Assembly: GCA_902618025.1 (NCBI GenBank)
Contig: CACMYY010000001.1
Span: 124,001-188,000 of the forward strand
Direction of reading: 5' to 3'
Length of the DNA: 64,000 nt
Source: an uncultured SAR116 cluster alpha proteobacterium
GTDB taxonomy: Bacteria > Pseudomonadota > Alphaproteobacteria > Puniceispirillales > Marisalimonadaceae
The translations under genes were made by a program, and so were the position numbers. Shown here in pieces: positions 37,088 to 46,995 of this stretch (positions are counted from its first letter, which is position 1; every line of letters begins with the position of its first letter). The notes beneath the pieces were generated by a model that did not search any database, was not told where the DNA came from, and worked only from the letters and a program-made list of their open reading frames with translations.

Positions 37088-38308
37088 ATGGATACATTTG
37101 TACTCGGTATAACTCTTTTTACAATGATAGTGCTTACTTTAGTTTCAATCATCATATTTGCTAGAAGTAAGCTAGTTTCATCAGGAGATGTAAATATTAC
37201 CATTAATGGTGAAAAAACTGTATCTGTTCCAGCAGGTGGTAAATTATTACAAACTCTTGCAGCAGAAAAACTTTTTGTTCCATCGGCTTGTGGAGGAGGC
37301 GGAACTTGCGCTCAGTGTCGAGTTAAAATTCACTCAGGTGGTGGAGCTATTTTGCCTACTGAAGAGAGTCATATTAACAAAAGAGAAGCGTCTTGTGGGG
37401 ATCGTTTATCATGTCAAGTTGCTGTAAAACAAGATATGGAAATCGAAGTTCCAGAAGAAGTCTTTGGTGTTAAAAAATGGAGATGTAAAGTTAGAAGCAA
37501 TGACAACGTTGCTACTTTTATAAAAGAATTAATATTAGAACTTCCAGAAGGTGAAGATGTCAACTTCAGAGCTGGAGGATATATACAAATTGAGGCGCCA
37601 AGTTATTCATTATCATATAAGGATTTTGACGTTGCAAAAGAATATCATGAAGATTGGGATAGATTCAAAATATGGGATTTTAACGCTGAAAGTAATGAGC
37701 CAATAGAAAGAGCTTATTCTATGGCAAATTGTCCTGATGAAAAAGGTATTGTAATGTTAAATGTAAGAATAGCCTCTCCTCCACCAGGCTCTACAGGAAT
37801 TCCGGCTGGAAAGATGTCTTCATATATTTTTAACTTAAGACCTGGTGATGAGGTGGTTATTTCAGGTCCTTTTGGTGAGTTTTTTGCTAGAGAAACTGAT
37901 AAAGAAATGGTTTTTATTGGTGGTGGTGCAGGGATGGCACCTATGAGAAGCCATCTTTTTGATCAATTTAATAGAATTAAAACTAAACGTAAAGTTACCT
38001 TTTGGTATGGTGCTAGATCAAAAAAAGAAATGTTTTATGTAGAGGATTTTAATAAATTAGCAAAAGAGAATTCAAATTTCAGTTGGCATGTAGCGCTCTC
38101 AGATGCAATGCCTGAAGATAAATGGGACGGCCTTACTGGATTTATTCATAATGTTTTATATGAACAATATCTTAAAGACCATCCTGCACCAGAGGATTGC
38201 GAATATTACATGTGTGGCCCCCCCATGATGAACCAATCAGTTATTAATATGCTTCTTGATCTTGGTGTGGATAGGGAAGATATAATGCTTGATGATTTTG
38301 GGGGATAA
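37088..38308 (+). CDS. nqrF: Na+-translocating NADH:quinone reductase subunit F
   Basis: 406 residues: the NADH-oxidising entry subunit. Order of domains: N-terminal membrane anchor (about 4-26), ferredoxin-type [2Fe-2S] domain with [12 protein letters not shown] and a distal Cys (LSCQV), FAD-binding domain with ERAYSMAN, and NADH-binding domain with [13 protein letters not shown] and the C-terminal [13 protein letters not shown]. It closes the nqr operon. An AGAGGATTAAGAA ribosome-binding stretch precedes it. The NuoL-like gene begins 97 bp downstream. Confidence 0.97.
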   Translation: MDTFVLGITLFTMIVLTLVSIIIFARSKLVSSGDVNITINGEKTVSVPAGGKLLQTLAAEKLFVPSACGGGGTCAQCRVKIHSGGGAILPTEESHINKREASCGDRLSCQVAVKQDMEIEVPEEVFGVKKWRCKVRSNDNVATFIKELILELPEGEDVNFRAGGYIQIEAPSYSLSYKDFDVAKEYHEDWDRFKIWDFNAESNEPIERAYSMANCPDEKGIVMLNVRIASPPPGSTGIPAGKMSSYIFNLRPGDEVVISGPFGEFFARETDKEMVFIGGGAGMAPMRSHLFDQFNRIKTKRKVTFWYGARSKKEMFYVEDFNKLAKENSNFSWHVALSDAMPEDKWDGLTGFIHNVLYEQYLKDHPAPEDCEYYMCGPPMMNQSVINMLLDLGVDREDIMLDDFGG

Positions 38309-38405
38309 ACTTAATCATTAATTAATCAAAGTATTAAACTGATTTTTTTTAGTTACATTCATACCTTTATATTATATTTTAATATAAAAAATAAAGTTGT
38401 GAATC

Positions 38406-40097
38406 ATGGAAATATTATTATTTATTTTCCCATTACTAAGTTTTTTATTGTTTCAGTTTTCAAGTAAAAAAATAAAAACTGAATTTTTATATGCTTTGCA
38501 TATAATTTTAATAGCTATTTCATTTATTTTAAGTTTGTATGTTTTTTTTAAAATATTAAATTTGGATAAGGATGTACCACAATATTTTTACACTTTATTA
38601 AAATTTGATCATCTATTTATAGACTGGTATTTAAGATTTGATATCCTTGTTTCTAGCATAATAATTATCGTAACATTTATTGGGTTGATATTATCAATAT
38701 ACTCAATAACTTCAATAGATGACTTTTCAAAAAAATTTAAAATAAATAGTTATTTATCATTATCAATTTTTAGCTTATTAGTAGTAATTACTTCAAATAA
38801 CTTGATACAATTTTTCTTAGCTTGGTATTTGATAATTTTATCCTCTTATTTGATGGCTAAAATTTCAAAAAATCAAATAGATAATAGAAACAATTTTTTT
38901 CAAAATAGATTTTCTGATCTTTGTTTATTTTTAAGTTTGTATTTTTTTTATAAACTTTCAAATTCAATAAATTTAGACGTTATTTTTAAAAGTTTTCCAA
39001 TTGTTGAAAATAATTCAACTGTTTCCCACTTAACTTTTAGTAATTTGGATATAGTAATTTTTACTTTATTTTTTTCTTTTTTATTAAGATGTCGTCAATT
39101 TTATATCTCGAATTCTAGGTATGATTTGTTAAGCTTTAATTCAATTTCTTACTCACTTGTTTTGTTTGGACTATTTTTACCTCTTGGACTTTATATAATT
39201 TTACGCTTTTTAACTTTAAATCAAATTAGTTCCGATTTTTTTAATGTATTGTTATTAATGGGTACAACGTTTATTTTTATTTTTTCAATTTTATTAACCA
39301 GAACATATAATTTAAAAAAAATACTTTTATATATTGCTTCTGCTCAATTTGGCATTTTATTAATTGCAGTTGGTTTAAAATTATTTAGTGCAGTAGTTTT
39401 TTATTTTTTTACATCCGCACTATCTTTATTAATTTTATCTTTAAGTTTTGGAGTCATTTCATCCCAATTAAATAATGAACAAGACATTAGGAAAATGGGT
39501 TATCTCATTTTCAAATGTCCATCGATATTTTTGTTTATTTTAATTGGCTTCACTTCTTTGTTAGGGATACCTTATTTCTCAGGATTTTATTCTAATCAAT
39601 TAATTTTCTTTGAACCTTCACTTATTAATAAAGAAAGTTATTTTCTAATCTTTACTTATTGTTTTCTTTATACTTTTATTATTAGCTATATTTCATTCAA
39701 GATTATTTTAGTTGTATTTTTAGGTCAAAATAATTGTGATATCCATTTATATAATAAAATAAAAGAAAGATCATTTTTTTTAAGATATACTTTATTTGTT
39801 TTGTCAATTTTAATAATTTTTTCTGGTTGGTATCTGAATAATTTGTTTTCAGGTAATTCTGGCGAAAATTTATGGAGTTTGGCAATAATAGGTGATACTA
39901 ATTCTACTATAAATCATAATCATGATAATAAATCTTGGCTTTTTGAAACTAGATATATTTTTTGTTATTTTGGAATTTCTTTTGCTTTTTTAAATTATCT
40001 TATTATACCGAAATTAGGAAATAATTTAAAACTTAAAAATATTAAATTATTTAAATATTATCTTAAATATTTTACTTCATATGATTTTAGTAGATAA
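38406..40097 (+). CDS. Highly divergent NuoL (ND5)-like membrane protein lacking proton-path residues
   Basis: 563 residues, strongly hydrophobic, about 14 helices. By eye it aligns along its length with the Complex I subunit NuoL: DWYLRFDILVSS (NuoL FDGLS-type segment), NNLIQFFLAWYLIILSSYLM (NuoL DNLxxxFxGWEGVGLxSYLL), an NRFSD segment (NuoL NRVGD), ILLYIASAQFG (VLAYSTMSQIG), QDIRKMGYL (identical core) and GIPYFSGFYSNQLIF (GxPxFSGFFSKDEIL). Residues known to conduct protons are replaced: the WE glutamate is Tyr, the HAFFKA lysine is Ser, and the SKDE lysine is Asn. The long C-terminal lateral helix is absent. The intact frame implies it is kept by selection, but it should not pump by the known mechanism. 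It sits between nqrF and birA. Confidence 0.82.
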   Translation: MEILLFIFPLLSFLLFQFSSKKIKTEFLYALHIILIAISFILSLYVFFKILNLDKDVPQYFYTLLKFDHLFIDWYLRFDILVSSIIIIVTFIGLILSIYSITSIDDFSKKFKINSYLSLSIFSLLVVITSNNLIQFFLAWYLIILSSYLMAKISKNQIDNRNNFFQNRFSDLCLFLSLYFFYKLSNSINLDVIFKSFPIVENNSTVSHLTFSNLDIVIFTLFFSFLLRCRQFYISNSRYDLLSFNSISYSLVLFGLFLPLGLYIILRFLTLNQISSDFFNVLLLMGTTFIFIFSILLTRTYNLKKILLYIASAQFGILLIAVGLKLFSAVVFYFFTSALSLLILSLSFGVISSQLNNEQDIRKMGYLIFKCPSIFLFILIGFTSLLGIPYFSGFYSNQLIFFEPSLINKESYFLIFTYCFLYTFIISYISFKIILVVFLGQNNCDIHLYNKIKERSFFLRYTLFVLSILIIFSGWYLNNLFSGNSGENLWSLAIIGDTNSTINHNHDNKSWLFETRYIFCYFGISFAFLNYLIIPKLGNNLKLKNIKLFKYYLKYFTSYDFSR

Positions 40098-40115
40098 TGG
40101 TTTGAAGGTAAAATT

Positions 40116-40856
40116 TTGACAAATTTTAATCTTAAAATTATAGAAACGTGTTCTAGCACAAATGACATAGCTATAGAATATGCAAAAAAAGGATTGCCAG
40201 AGGGTAGTTCATATTTATCTTATTTACAGACTAACGGACGTGGCAGAAATAGTAATCAATGGAAATCAATGAAAGGAAATCTTTTTTTGTCAACTATATT
40301 TAGGCCAAAAATTAGTAAAGTTAATTGGCATCAACTATCATTGGTAATTAGTTTGTCAATAATAGAAACACTAATTACCTTAGGTTTAGATAAAAGTAAA
40401 ATTGAATTAAAATGGCCTAATGATGTACTTGTTCATAAAAGTAAAATTTCAGGTGTTTTATTAGAATCTGTTGATGATTTTATTGTTGCTGGAATTGGAT
40501 TAAATGTTTTAAAAAAACCACAAAGTGAAATAAAATGGAAAACTACTAAATTGCATGATCATATAAATAAAGATTTTTCTCTTAAATATATTGCTAATGT
40601 AATATTAAAAACAATATATAAAAATTACGCCATTTGGGAAGATAAGGGACTTATTTTTTTTAAAAAAAAGATAAATGACAGTATGCATAATATTAAAAAT
40701 AAAATTGTTATTAAATTAAACTCTCAATCTAACTACATTAATGGTATTTTTTTAGGCATAGGAGATAATGGAAGTTTGAAGATTAAAGTTGACAATAAAT
40801 TTTTAGAATATTACTCAGTTGATAGTTTTTTTTTTCCAGATGAAGAATTATTATGA
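40116..40856 (+). CDS. birA: Biotin--[acetyl-CoA-carboxylase] ligase (short form)
   Basis: Attaches biotin to the carboxyl carrier protein of acetyl-CoA carboxylase. The 246-residue protein has ETCSSTNDIA at the N-terminus, the biotinoyl-AMP loop TNGRGRNSNQW, KWPNDVLVHKSKISGVLLE and GIGLNVL. The N-terminal DNA-binding domain of E. coli BirA is absent, so it should not act as a repressor. The start is TTG with GAAGG upstream. It overlaps coaX by 4 bp. Confidence 0.94.
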   Translation: MTNFNLKIIETCSSTNDIAIEYAKKGLPEGSSYLSYLQTNGRGRNSNQWKSMKGNLFLSTIFRPKISKVNWHQLSLVISLSIIETLITLGLDKSKIELKWPNDVLVHKSKISGVLLESVDDFIVAGIGLNVLKKPQSEIKWKTTKLHDHINKDFSLKYIANVILKTIYKNYAIWEDKGLIFFKKKINDSMHNIKNKIVIKLNSQSNYINGIFLGIGDNGSLKIKVDNKFLEYYSVDSFFFPDEELL

Positions 40857-41647
40857 TATTAGCAATTGATTGTGGCAACACAAATACTGTCTTTGCTTTA
40901 TACACCACAAATAATCAAATTAAACAATTAACAAGTTGGAGAATTGATAACGATTCTAAAAGGACCGCAGATTTGTATTATCCTTGGTTATTAAAGATGT
41001 TTGAAGTATCAAAATTTGATATAAAAAGTGTTACAGGAGTATCTATAGCATCAGTTGTGCCAGAAACACTTTTAAATATAAAATCTTTAATAAAAAAATA
41101 TTTAAAAGTCAAAACATTGATTGTTAATGAAAATATTCTTAATTTGGGAATAAAAGTAAATATTGAAAATCCAAGAGAAGCAGGCGCTGATAGATTGGTT
41201 AACTCGTATGCTGCTGCGAAATTAAAAATTTCACCAGCGATCATAATTGATTTTGGAACAGCCACAACTTTTGACATTGTTGGGAAAAATGGTAGCTATA
41301 ATGGAGGTATAATTGCTCCTGGTGTGAATTTATCTCTAGAAGCTCTTTATTTAGCTACAGCCAATTTACCAAAAGTGTCACTTAGACCTTTGGCAGATAA
41401 GAATTCCTCTATAATTGGCAAAAATACCATAAGCGCAATGGAGTCCGGTATTTTTTGGGGGTATGTGTCAATGATTGAGGGTTTGATTGAAAAGATAAAA
41501 TCTGTTAATAAATTCTCTGACTACAATGTTGTAGCAACTGGTGGATTAAGTAATTTATTCAAAAAATCGCTTAAAAGTATTGATGTCATTGTAGATGATT
41601 TAACTTTGATTGGATTAGTAAAGTTATACTTAAATAATGAAAATTAA
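40853..41647 (+). CDS. coaX: Type III pantothenate kinase
   Basis: Phosphorylates pantothenate, the first step of CoA synthesis. 264 residues with the ASKHA-type phosphate loop LAIDCGNTNTVFAL at the start, SWRIDND, ADRLVNSYAA, IIDFGTATTFDIV and GGIIAPGVNLSLEAL. Type III enzymes resist feedback inhibition by CoA. The ATG overlaps the birA stop, an arrangement conserved in alphaproteobacteria. Confidence 0.95.
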   Translation: MILAIDCGNTNTVFALYTTNNQIKQLTSWRIDNDSKRTADLYYPWLLKMFEVSKFDIKSVTGVSIASVVPETLLNIKSLIKKYLKVKTLIVNENILNLGIKVNIENPREAGADRLVNSYAAAKLKISPAIIIDFGTATTFDIVGKNGSYNGGIIAPGVNLSLEALYLATANLPKVSLRPLADKNSSIIGKNTISAMESGIFWGYVSMIEGLIEKIKSVNKFSDYNVVATGGLSNLFKKSLKSIDVIVDDLTLIGLVKLYLNNEN

Positions 41648-41670
41648 TTAATTATTTTAAAGAAAAAAAT

Positions 41671-43338
41671 ATGTATTGGGATAAATCTGATTTATTATTT
41701 TTGCCTGTTGGTGGCTCTGAAGAGATAGGAATGAATGCAAATTTATACCATTATGATGATAAATGGATACTAGTTGACTTTGGAATTTCATTTCCTGATG
41801 AGACAGACCTGGGTATTGATGTTTTATTACCGGATTATGAATTCATCAAATCTTTAGAAAATAAATTTTTAGGTATAATTTTAACACATGGGCATGAAGA
41901 CCATATAGGAGCAATACCATATTTTGCAAATTATATAAAATGTCCTATTTGGGGCACACCTTTTACTATTGCTCTTTTAAAAAGGAAATTAAAAGAAAAT
42001 AATAAAAAAGATAAAATTACATTAAAAACTTTAAATATAGATGAAATATTTGATATTGGTCCCTTTAAATTAAAAGCTGTGAGAACTTCACATTCCATTC
42101 CTGATCCTGTATCAATTTTAATTTCTACGAAAACAGGCAATATATTTCATTCAGGAGATTGGAAACTAGACAGTCCTGCTAATATCAATGAAAACATCAA
42201 TATTAATGATTTTCGATCTTTAGGTAATGATGGGATTTTGGCAATGGTTTGTGATTCTACTAATGCTTTAGTAGAAGGTAGAACACCATCAGAGGATTTT
42301 GCTTATAATGGATTGATGGAAACCATTCCTAATGTAAAAGGAATGGTACTAGTCACTTGTTTTTCTTCAAATATTAGTAGAATTAAATCATTATTGGATA
42401 TAGCTAAAAAATCTGATAGATCAGTTTTAATTATAGGTAGAGCGCTATTAAGGTCAATTGATGCTGCAAAAGAGGTTGGAATTTTAGATAATTTACCTGA
42501 TTTATTATCTGTTAATGACCTTAATTTAATTCCTAGATCTAACGTTTTAATAATTTGTACTGGATCTCAGGGCGAGCCAAATTCAGCTTTAAACAGAATT
42601 TCAAGAGATGCCGATAAAAATATTAAATTAAAAAAAGGTGACACAATAATTTTTTCCAGCAGGAAAATACCTGGAAATGAAAATGCTATATCAAAAGTTC
42701 AGACGCGGTTTCTAGAGATGGGTGTTGAAATAATTACAGATGATGACAAAAATGTTCATGTTTCTGGTCATCCTTCAAAAGATGAATTAGTAGATATGTA
42801 CTCTTACATAAAGCCAAAAATTTCTATTCCAGTGCATGGTACAAGAGAGCATATAAATGCACACGCGGAACTAGCTCACCAATGTCAGGTACCATTAATT
42901 ATAAAACCAAAAAATGGTGATATTATAAAGTTAAATGGTTCTTCTCCAAAAGTTATTTCAAAAATGGATTTTGTTAATCATGTGTATGATGCTGGTGAGA
43001 TTGTTCCTGTAGATAATGAGAGATTTACTGTTAGAAGACATTCATTATGGAATGGATTTGTAAGTATTTCAGTTGTGATTAATGAAGAAGGTTATTTAAT
43101 TGCTCCTCCGCAGATTTCACAAATAGGGGTATCAGATAGTAACAAAATGGACAATTTTTTAATTAATATTTCTTTAAAAATTGAAAGTTTGATAGATGAG
43201 AATATGTTAAGTATATCAAAGTCTGACGATGACATTATTAATAAAATAAAAAAGATTATTAGAAGTGAGTTTAAATCAACTTTTTTAAAAAGGCCTGCAG
43301 TAAGCGTCCATGTCAACAGAGTTAACAAAGAAAAATGA
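41671..43338 (+). CDS. rnj: Ribonuclease J
   Basis: Metallo-beta-lactamase/beta-CASP exo- and endoribonuclease acting in mRNA decay and rRNA maturation. 555 residues: the N-terminal metal site LTHGHEDHIGA (HxHxDH), HSGDWKLD, VCDSTNALVEGRT, then the beta-CASP region (CTGSQGEPNSAL, FSSRKIPGNE) and the late metal ligand in IPVHGTREH. The C-terminal domain is complete. Its last 4 bp overlap the DUF1467 gene. Confidence 0.95.
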   Translation: MYWDKSDLLFLPVGGSEEIGMNANLYHYDDKWILVDFGISFPDETDLGIDVLLPDYEFIKSLENKFLGIILTHGHEDHIGAIPYFANYIKCPIWGTPFTIALLKRKLKENNKKDKITLKTLNIDEIFDIGPFKLKAVRTSHSIPDPVSILISTKTGNIFHSGDWKLDSPANINENININDFRSLGNDGILAMVCDSTNALVEGRTPSEDFAYNGLMETIPNVKGMVLVTCFSSNISRIKSLLDIAKKSDRSVLIIGRALLRSIDAAKEVGILDNLPDLLSVNDLNLIPRSNVLIICTGSQGEPNSALNRISRDADKNIKLKKGDTIIFSSRKIPGNENAISKVQTRFLEMGVEIITDDDKNVHVSGHPSKDELVDMYSYIKPKISIPVHGTREHINAHAELAHQCQVPLIIKPKNGDIIKLNGSSPKVISKMDFVNHVYDAGEIVPVDNERFTVRRHSLWNGFVSISVVINEEGYLIAPPQISQIGVSDSNKMDNFLINISLKIESLIDENMLSISKSDDDIINKIKKIIRSEFKSTFLKRPAVSVHVNRVNKEK

Positions 43339-43583
43339 GTTTAGTATCATATATAGTGGTTTTTCTAATGATTTGGATGATTTCTTTTTTTATTTCACTT
43401 CCAATAGGTGTTAAAGTTTCTGAAAATCATAAAGAAGGAATGGCAAACTCAGCTCCTGACAAAGCTAATGTAAAAACTAAGGTAATTATTTCTTTTTTAA
43501 TATCGTTTGTGCCAGCTTCTTTAATTTATGTGGTGATTGAAAAAAAATTATTTGATAAGTTTTTTAACAGTTATATTTTATAG
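43335..43583 (+). CDS. DUF1467 family membrane protein
   Basis: 82 residues with two transmembrane helices. The N-terminal half (YIVVFLMIWMISFFISLPIGV) is the family signature: a helix ending in a Leu-Pro-x-Gly-Val turn, followed by a polar loop and a second helix. Members occur in alphaproteobacteria downstream of birA-coaX-rnj, exactly as here. Function is unknown. It is translationally coupled to rnj through a 4-bp overlap. Confidence 0.85.
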   Translation: MSLVSYIVVFLMIWMISFFISLPIGVKVSENHKEGMANSAPDKANVKTKVIISFLISFVPASLIYVVIEKKLFDKFFNSYIL

Positions 43584-43673
43584 ATATTTTATTTTTTTAA
43601 TTATATTTTGAATTTGAACTTTAAGTTTTTCTGAGGTAAAAAATCATTAAGTATTTTCGTTGGTTATATTATA

Positions 43674-44102
43674 ATGTTCAATAAAATTTTTTTATCCTCA
43701 GATCATGCTGGTTTTGAACTCAAAGAAAAAGTCAAAAGTTTCTTAATAGATAATAACTTTGTGTATGAAGATTTAGGTTGTTCTTCTTTAGAACCAGTAG
43801 ATTATCCAGATTTTGCAAAACTCTTATCTAAAAAAATAAAAGACAAAAATAATTCTACGGGAATACTTTTTTGCGGAACAGGTATTGGTATTTCAATGGC
43901 TGCAAATAGGTTCCAGCATATAAGAGCTGCTTTGTGTACAAGCGTTGAAATGGCTTCTAAAAGCAGAAAACATAATGATGCTAATGTGCTCGCGTTGGGT
44001 GGAAGAATTTTAGAAGACAAACTAGCTTTAGAAATAGTAAAAGAGTTTTTGCAGACTGATTTTGAGGCTGGCAGACATAGTTTAAGAGTTGATAAAATAT
44101 AG
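43674..44102 (+). CDS. rpiB: Ribose-5-phosphate isomerase B
   Basis: Interconverts ribulose 5-phosphate and ribose 5-phosphate. 142 residues with SSDHAGFELKE near the N-terminus, YPDFAKLLS, the active-site Cys in GILFCGTGIGISMAANRF, and SRKHNDANVLALGGR. It is immediately upstream of glyA (22 bp), as in many alphaproteobacteria. Confidence 0.96.
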   Translation: MFNKIFLSSDHAGFELKEKVKSFLIDNNFVYEDLGCSSLEPVDYPDFAKLLSKKIKDKNNSTGILFCGTGIGISMAANRFQHIRAALCTSVEMASKSRKHNDANVLALGGRILEDKLALEIVKEFLQTDFEAGRHSLRVDKI

Positions 44103-44124
44103 AGTTAATAATAAGGATAGATAA

Positions 44125-45396
44125 ATGTTTTATAAAGATGGTTTTTTTAACAAAGATATAAGTGATTATGATCCAGTTTTATATCAATCTCTTAATAGGG
44201 AACTTGATAGACAACAAAACCAAATTGAGTTGATAGCATCAGAAAATATAGTTTCAAAATCAGTCTTACAAGCACAAGGCTCTGTTTTAACCAATAAATA
44301 TGCTGAAGGTTACTTTGGTAAAAGATATTATGGTGGATGTGAATATGTAGATGAAGTTGAAAAACTTGCAATTGATAGAGCAAAAAAACTTTTTAATTCT
44401 AACTTTGTAAATGTACAACCACACTCAGGCGCACAAGCAAATCAGGCTGTGTTCCTTAGTTTATTAAAGCCGGGCGATACTATTCTTGGAATGAGTTTGG
44501 CAGCTGGTGGCCATTTAACTCATGGTGCTAAACCAAATTTATCTGGTAAATGGTTTAATGCAATTCAATACGGTGTAAGGAAAGAAGATTCATTAATTGA
44601 TTTTGAAGAAATTGAAGAACTTTCAATCAAACACAAACCAAAATTAATCATAGCAGGAGGTTCTGCTTATCCTAGAATAATTAATTTCAAGAAGTTTAGA
44701 GAAATAGCAAATAAAATTAATGCGTATTTATTAGTGGATATGGCTCATTTTTCAGGTTTGGTTGCAGGTGGTGTTCATCCAAACCCGATTGACTATGCAG
44801 ATGTAGTAACGACAACAACCCATAAAACTCTTAGATCAGGTAGAGGTGGAATGATTTTAACAAATAATGAAGAGCTATTTAAAAAGATAAATTCTGCTGT
44901 TTTCCCTGGCCTTCAGGGTGGTCCATTAATGCATGTAATTGCTGGTAAAGCAGCAGGTTTTGGAGAAGCACTAACAAATGAATTTAAAATATATGCAAAA
45001 AACGTTGTTTTAAACGCTCAATGTTTATCTAAAACATTAATAAAAAGAGGTTATGAAATAGTTTCTGGTGGAACTGATAATCATATAGTTTTATTAAATC
45101 TAAATAATAAAAACATAACAGGAGCTAGTGCAGAATTGGCACTTGAAAATGCTGGCCTAACTTGTAATAAAAATGGTATTCCATTTGACCCTTTACCACC
45201 ATCTATTACATCAGGAGTTAGATTTGGTTCGGCAGCTGCAACTACCAGAGGTTTTCAAAAAAAAGAATTTGAATTAATAGGAAATTTTATTGCAGAAGTT
45301 TTAGACGGGTTTAAAGATAGTAAATCTGACGTAAAAAAAGAAAAAATTATTTATGAAAAAGTTAAAAATTTATGTGCAAATTTTCCAATTTATTAA
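44125..45396 (+). CDS. glyA: Serine hydroxymethyltransferase
   Basis: PLP enzyme converting serine and tetrahydrofolate to glycine and methylene-THF. 423 residues with [59 protein letters not shown] and the PLP-lysine motif [16 protein letters not shown]. The length is normal. It leads into nrdR with 16 bp between them, a conserved glyA-nrdR pairing. Confidence 0.98.
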   Translation: MFYKDGFFNKDISDYDPVLYQSLNRELDRQQNQIELIASENIVSKSVLQAQGSVLTNKYAEGYFGKRYYGGCEYVDEVEKLAIDRAKKLFNSNFVNVQPHSGAQANQAVFLSLLKPGDTILGMSLAAGGHLTHGAKPNLSGKWFNAIQYGVRKEDSLIDFEEIEELSIKHKPKLIIAGGSAYPRIINFKKFREIANKINAYLLVDMAHFSGLVAGGVHPNPIDYADVVTTTTHKTLRSGRGGMILTNNEELFKKINSAVFPGLQGGPLMHVIAGKAAGFGEALTNEFKIYAKNVVLNAQCLSKTLIKRGYEIVSGGTDNHIVLLNLNNKNITGASAELALENAGLTCNKNGIPFDPLPPSITSGVRFGSAAATTRGFQKKEFELIGNFIAEVLDGFKDSKSDVKKEKIIYEKVKNLCANFPIY

Positions 45397-45412
45397 TTTA
45401 TAGGAGAATATT

Positions 45413-45865
45413 ATGAGATGCCCCTTTTGTGGAAAAGATGATACACAAGTTAAAGATTCAAGGGCAAGTGATGATGGTAGTTCAATTAGAAGAAGAAGAT
45501 TATGCACTAGTTGTGGTTCTAGATTTACAACATTTGAAAGAATTCAATTAAGGGATTTAACAGTAATTAAAAGAAATGGAAAAAAAATTCCATTTGATAG
45601 AGATAAGTTGTTAAAATCAATGTTGATGGCACTTCGTAAACGGAAAACAGAAGAGGACGCAATTGAGCGTGCAATCAATGGTATTGTAAGACAGCTTGAA
45701 TCATATGGAGAAAATGATATTCAATCAAAACTAATCGGTAAATTGGTCATGAATGCCCTAGCCGAAATTGATAATGTTGCCTATATCAGATATGCATCTG
45801 TTTACAGAGATTTTAGAGAAGCTGGAGATTTTGGCAAATTTGTAGAACAAGAAATAAAAGATTAA
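45413..45865 (+). CDS. nrdR: Transcriptional repressor NrdR
   Basis: Nucleotide-sensing repressor of ribonucleotide reductase genes. 150 residues: an N-terminal zinc ribbon ([17 protein letters not shown] and [16 protein letters not shown]) followed by an ATP-cone domain ([19 protein letters not shown]). A clear TAGGAGA ribosome-binding site precedes the ATG. It heads the riboflavin cluster. No NrdR boxes were identified in the window. Confidence 0.97.
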   Translation: MRCPFCGKDDTQVKDSRASDDGSSIRRRRLCTSCGSRFTTFERIQLRDLTVIKRNGKKIPFDRDKLLKSMLMALRKRKTEEDAIERAINGIVRQLESYGENDIQSKLIGKLVMNALAEIDNVAYIRYASVYRDFREAGDFGKFVEQEIKD

Positions 45866-45882
45866 TAAAATATAGTTATAAA

Positions 45883-46986
45883 ATGTCTGTCAATCACGTT
45901 AAATGGATGAGTTTTGCAATACTACAGGGTTTTAGATCCAAAGGTGCAACTGGAAGAAATCCACCGGTAGGATGTGTAATTGTAAAGAATAATGTTCTTT
46001 TGTCCTATGGCAGAACAGGTTCAGCTGGTAGACCTCATGCTGAGGAAGATGCAATTGATAAAATTGTCGATAAAAAAAATCTAGTTGGATCTACCATGTA
46101 TGTAACTCTGGAACCTTGTGCCCATAAAAATTCTTTTGGTATTTCTTGTGCTGAAAAAATATGTAATCATGGCATTAAAGAAATCTATGTCAGTTGTATT
46201 GATCCTGATCCTAGAACAAATAAAAAAGGAATTAAGATTTTAAAAAAAAAAAATATAAAAGTTCATGAGAACTTTATGAATAACCAAGCTTCAAAATTAT
46301 ATAATGGCTTTTTTTCAAGAATTTTAAACCAAAAACCCTTTGTAACTCTTAAAATTGCATGTTCATTAGATGGGAAAATTGCTTTAAAAAATAAAAAATC
46401 CAAGTGGATAACGAATGAATTGAGTCGTTCTTACTCTCATTTTTTAAGATCACAAAATGATGCTATTATGACTTCAAGTACTACTATCCTTAATGACAAT
46501 CCAAGAATGGATTGTAGATTAAATGGGTTAGAAAAAAGAAGCCCTACTAAAGTTGTTATAGACAGATATCTAAAAGTACCTTCAAATTATAATATATTTA
46601 AATCATTAACTACAAATAATATTCTTCTTTATTCATTATTAGAAATGAAAAATCATTTAACTGAAAATAAATTTGTAAAAAAAGTTAGAGTTAATAAGAA
46701 ACTAAATGATGAAAGTTTTTTTAATTTTATTTTTAATGATTTAGCGAATAGAGGTATAAATAACTTATTAATTGAAACTGGTTCTATAATAAATACTTTA
46801 TTGTTATCTCTTAACTTAGTTGATGAAATAGTAATATTCCGCTCAGGAAACATCATTGGTAACGATGGTCTTTCATTTGTAAATAATTTAAACTTTGAAG
46901 AAATTAATGAGCTTTCAAATTACAAAATTTCTTTTTTAAGGTCATTTCAAAATGATATTTTTGAAGTGAGAAATATTGCTAAATAA
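45883..46986 (+). CDS. ribD: Bifunctional riboflavin deaminase/reductase RibD
   Basis: Deaminates and then reduces the pyrimidine intermediate of riboflavin synthesis. 367 residues: N-terminal cytidine-deaminase-like domain with RNPPVGCVIVKNN, the zinc motif PHAEEDAI and EPCAHKNSFGISCAEKI, then a C-terminal reductase domain with TLKIACSLDGKIAL and LLIETGSIINTLLL. It lies 17 bp after nrdR and 9 bp before ribE. Confidence 0.95.
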   Translation: MSVNHVKWMSFAILQGFRSKGATGRNPPVGCVIVKNNVLLSYGRTGSAGRPHAEEDAIDKIVDKKNLVGSTMYVTLEPCAHKNSFGISCAEKICNHGIKEIYVSCIDPDPRTNKKGIKILKKKNIKVHENFMNNQASKLYNGFFSRILNQKPFVTLKIACSLDGKIALKNKKSKWITNELSRSYSHFLRSQNDAIMTSSTTILNDNPRMDCRLNGLEKRSPTKVVIDRYLKVPSNYNIFKSLTTNNILLYSLLEMKNHLTENKFVKKVRVNKKLNDESFFNFIFNDLANRGINNLLIETGSIINTLLLSLNLVDEIVIFRSGNIIGNDGLSFVNNLNFEEINELSNYKISFLRSFQNDIFEVRNIAK

Positions 46987-46995
46987 GGATCTAGA

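Noticed and set aside
38406-40097. NuoN, MrpA or DabB identity for the NuoL-like gene
   Set aside because: QDIRKMG and the GxPxxSGFxS block are NuoL-type, no DabA or Mrp partner gene is adjacent, and the C-terminal extension of MrpA is absent.
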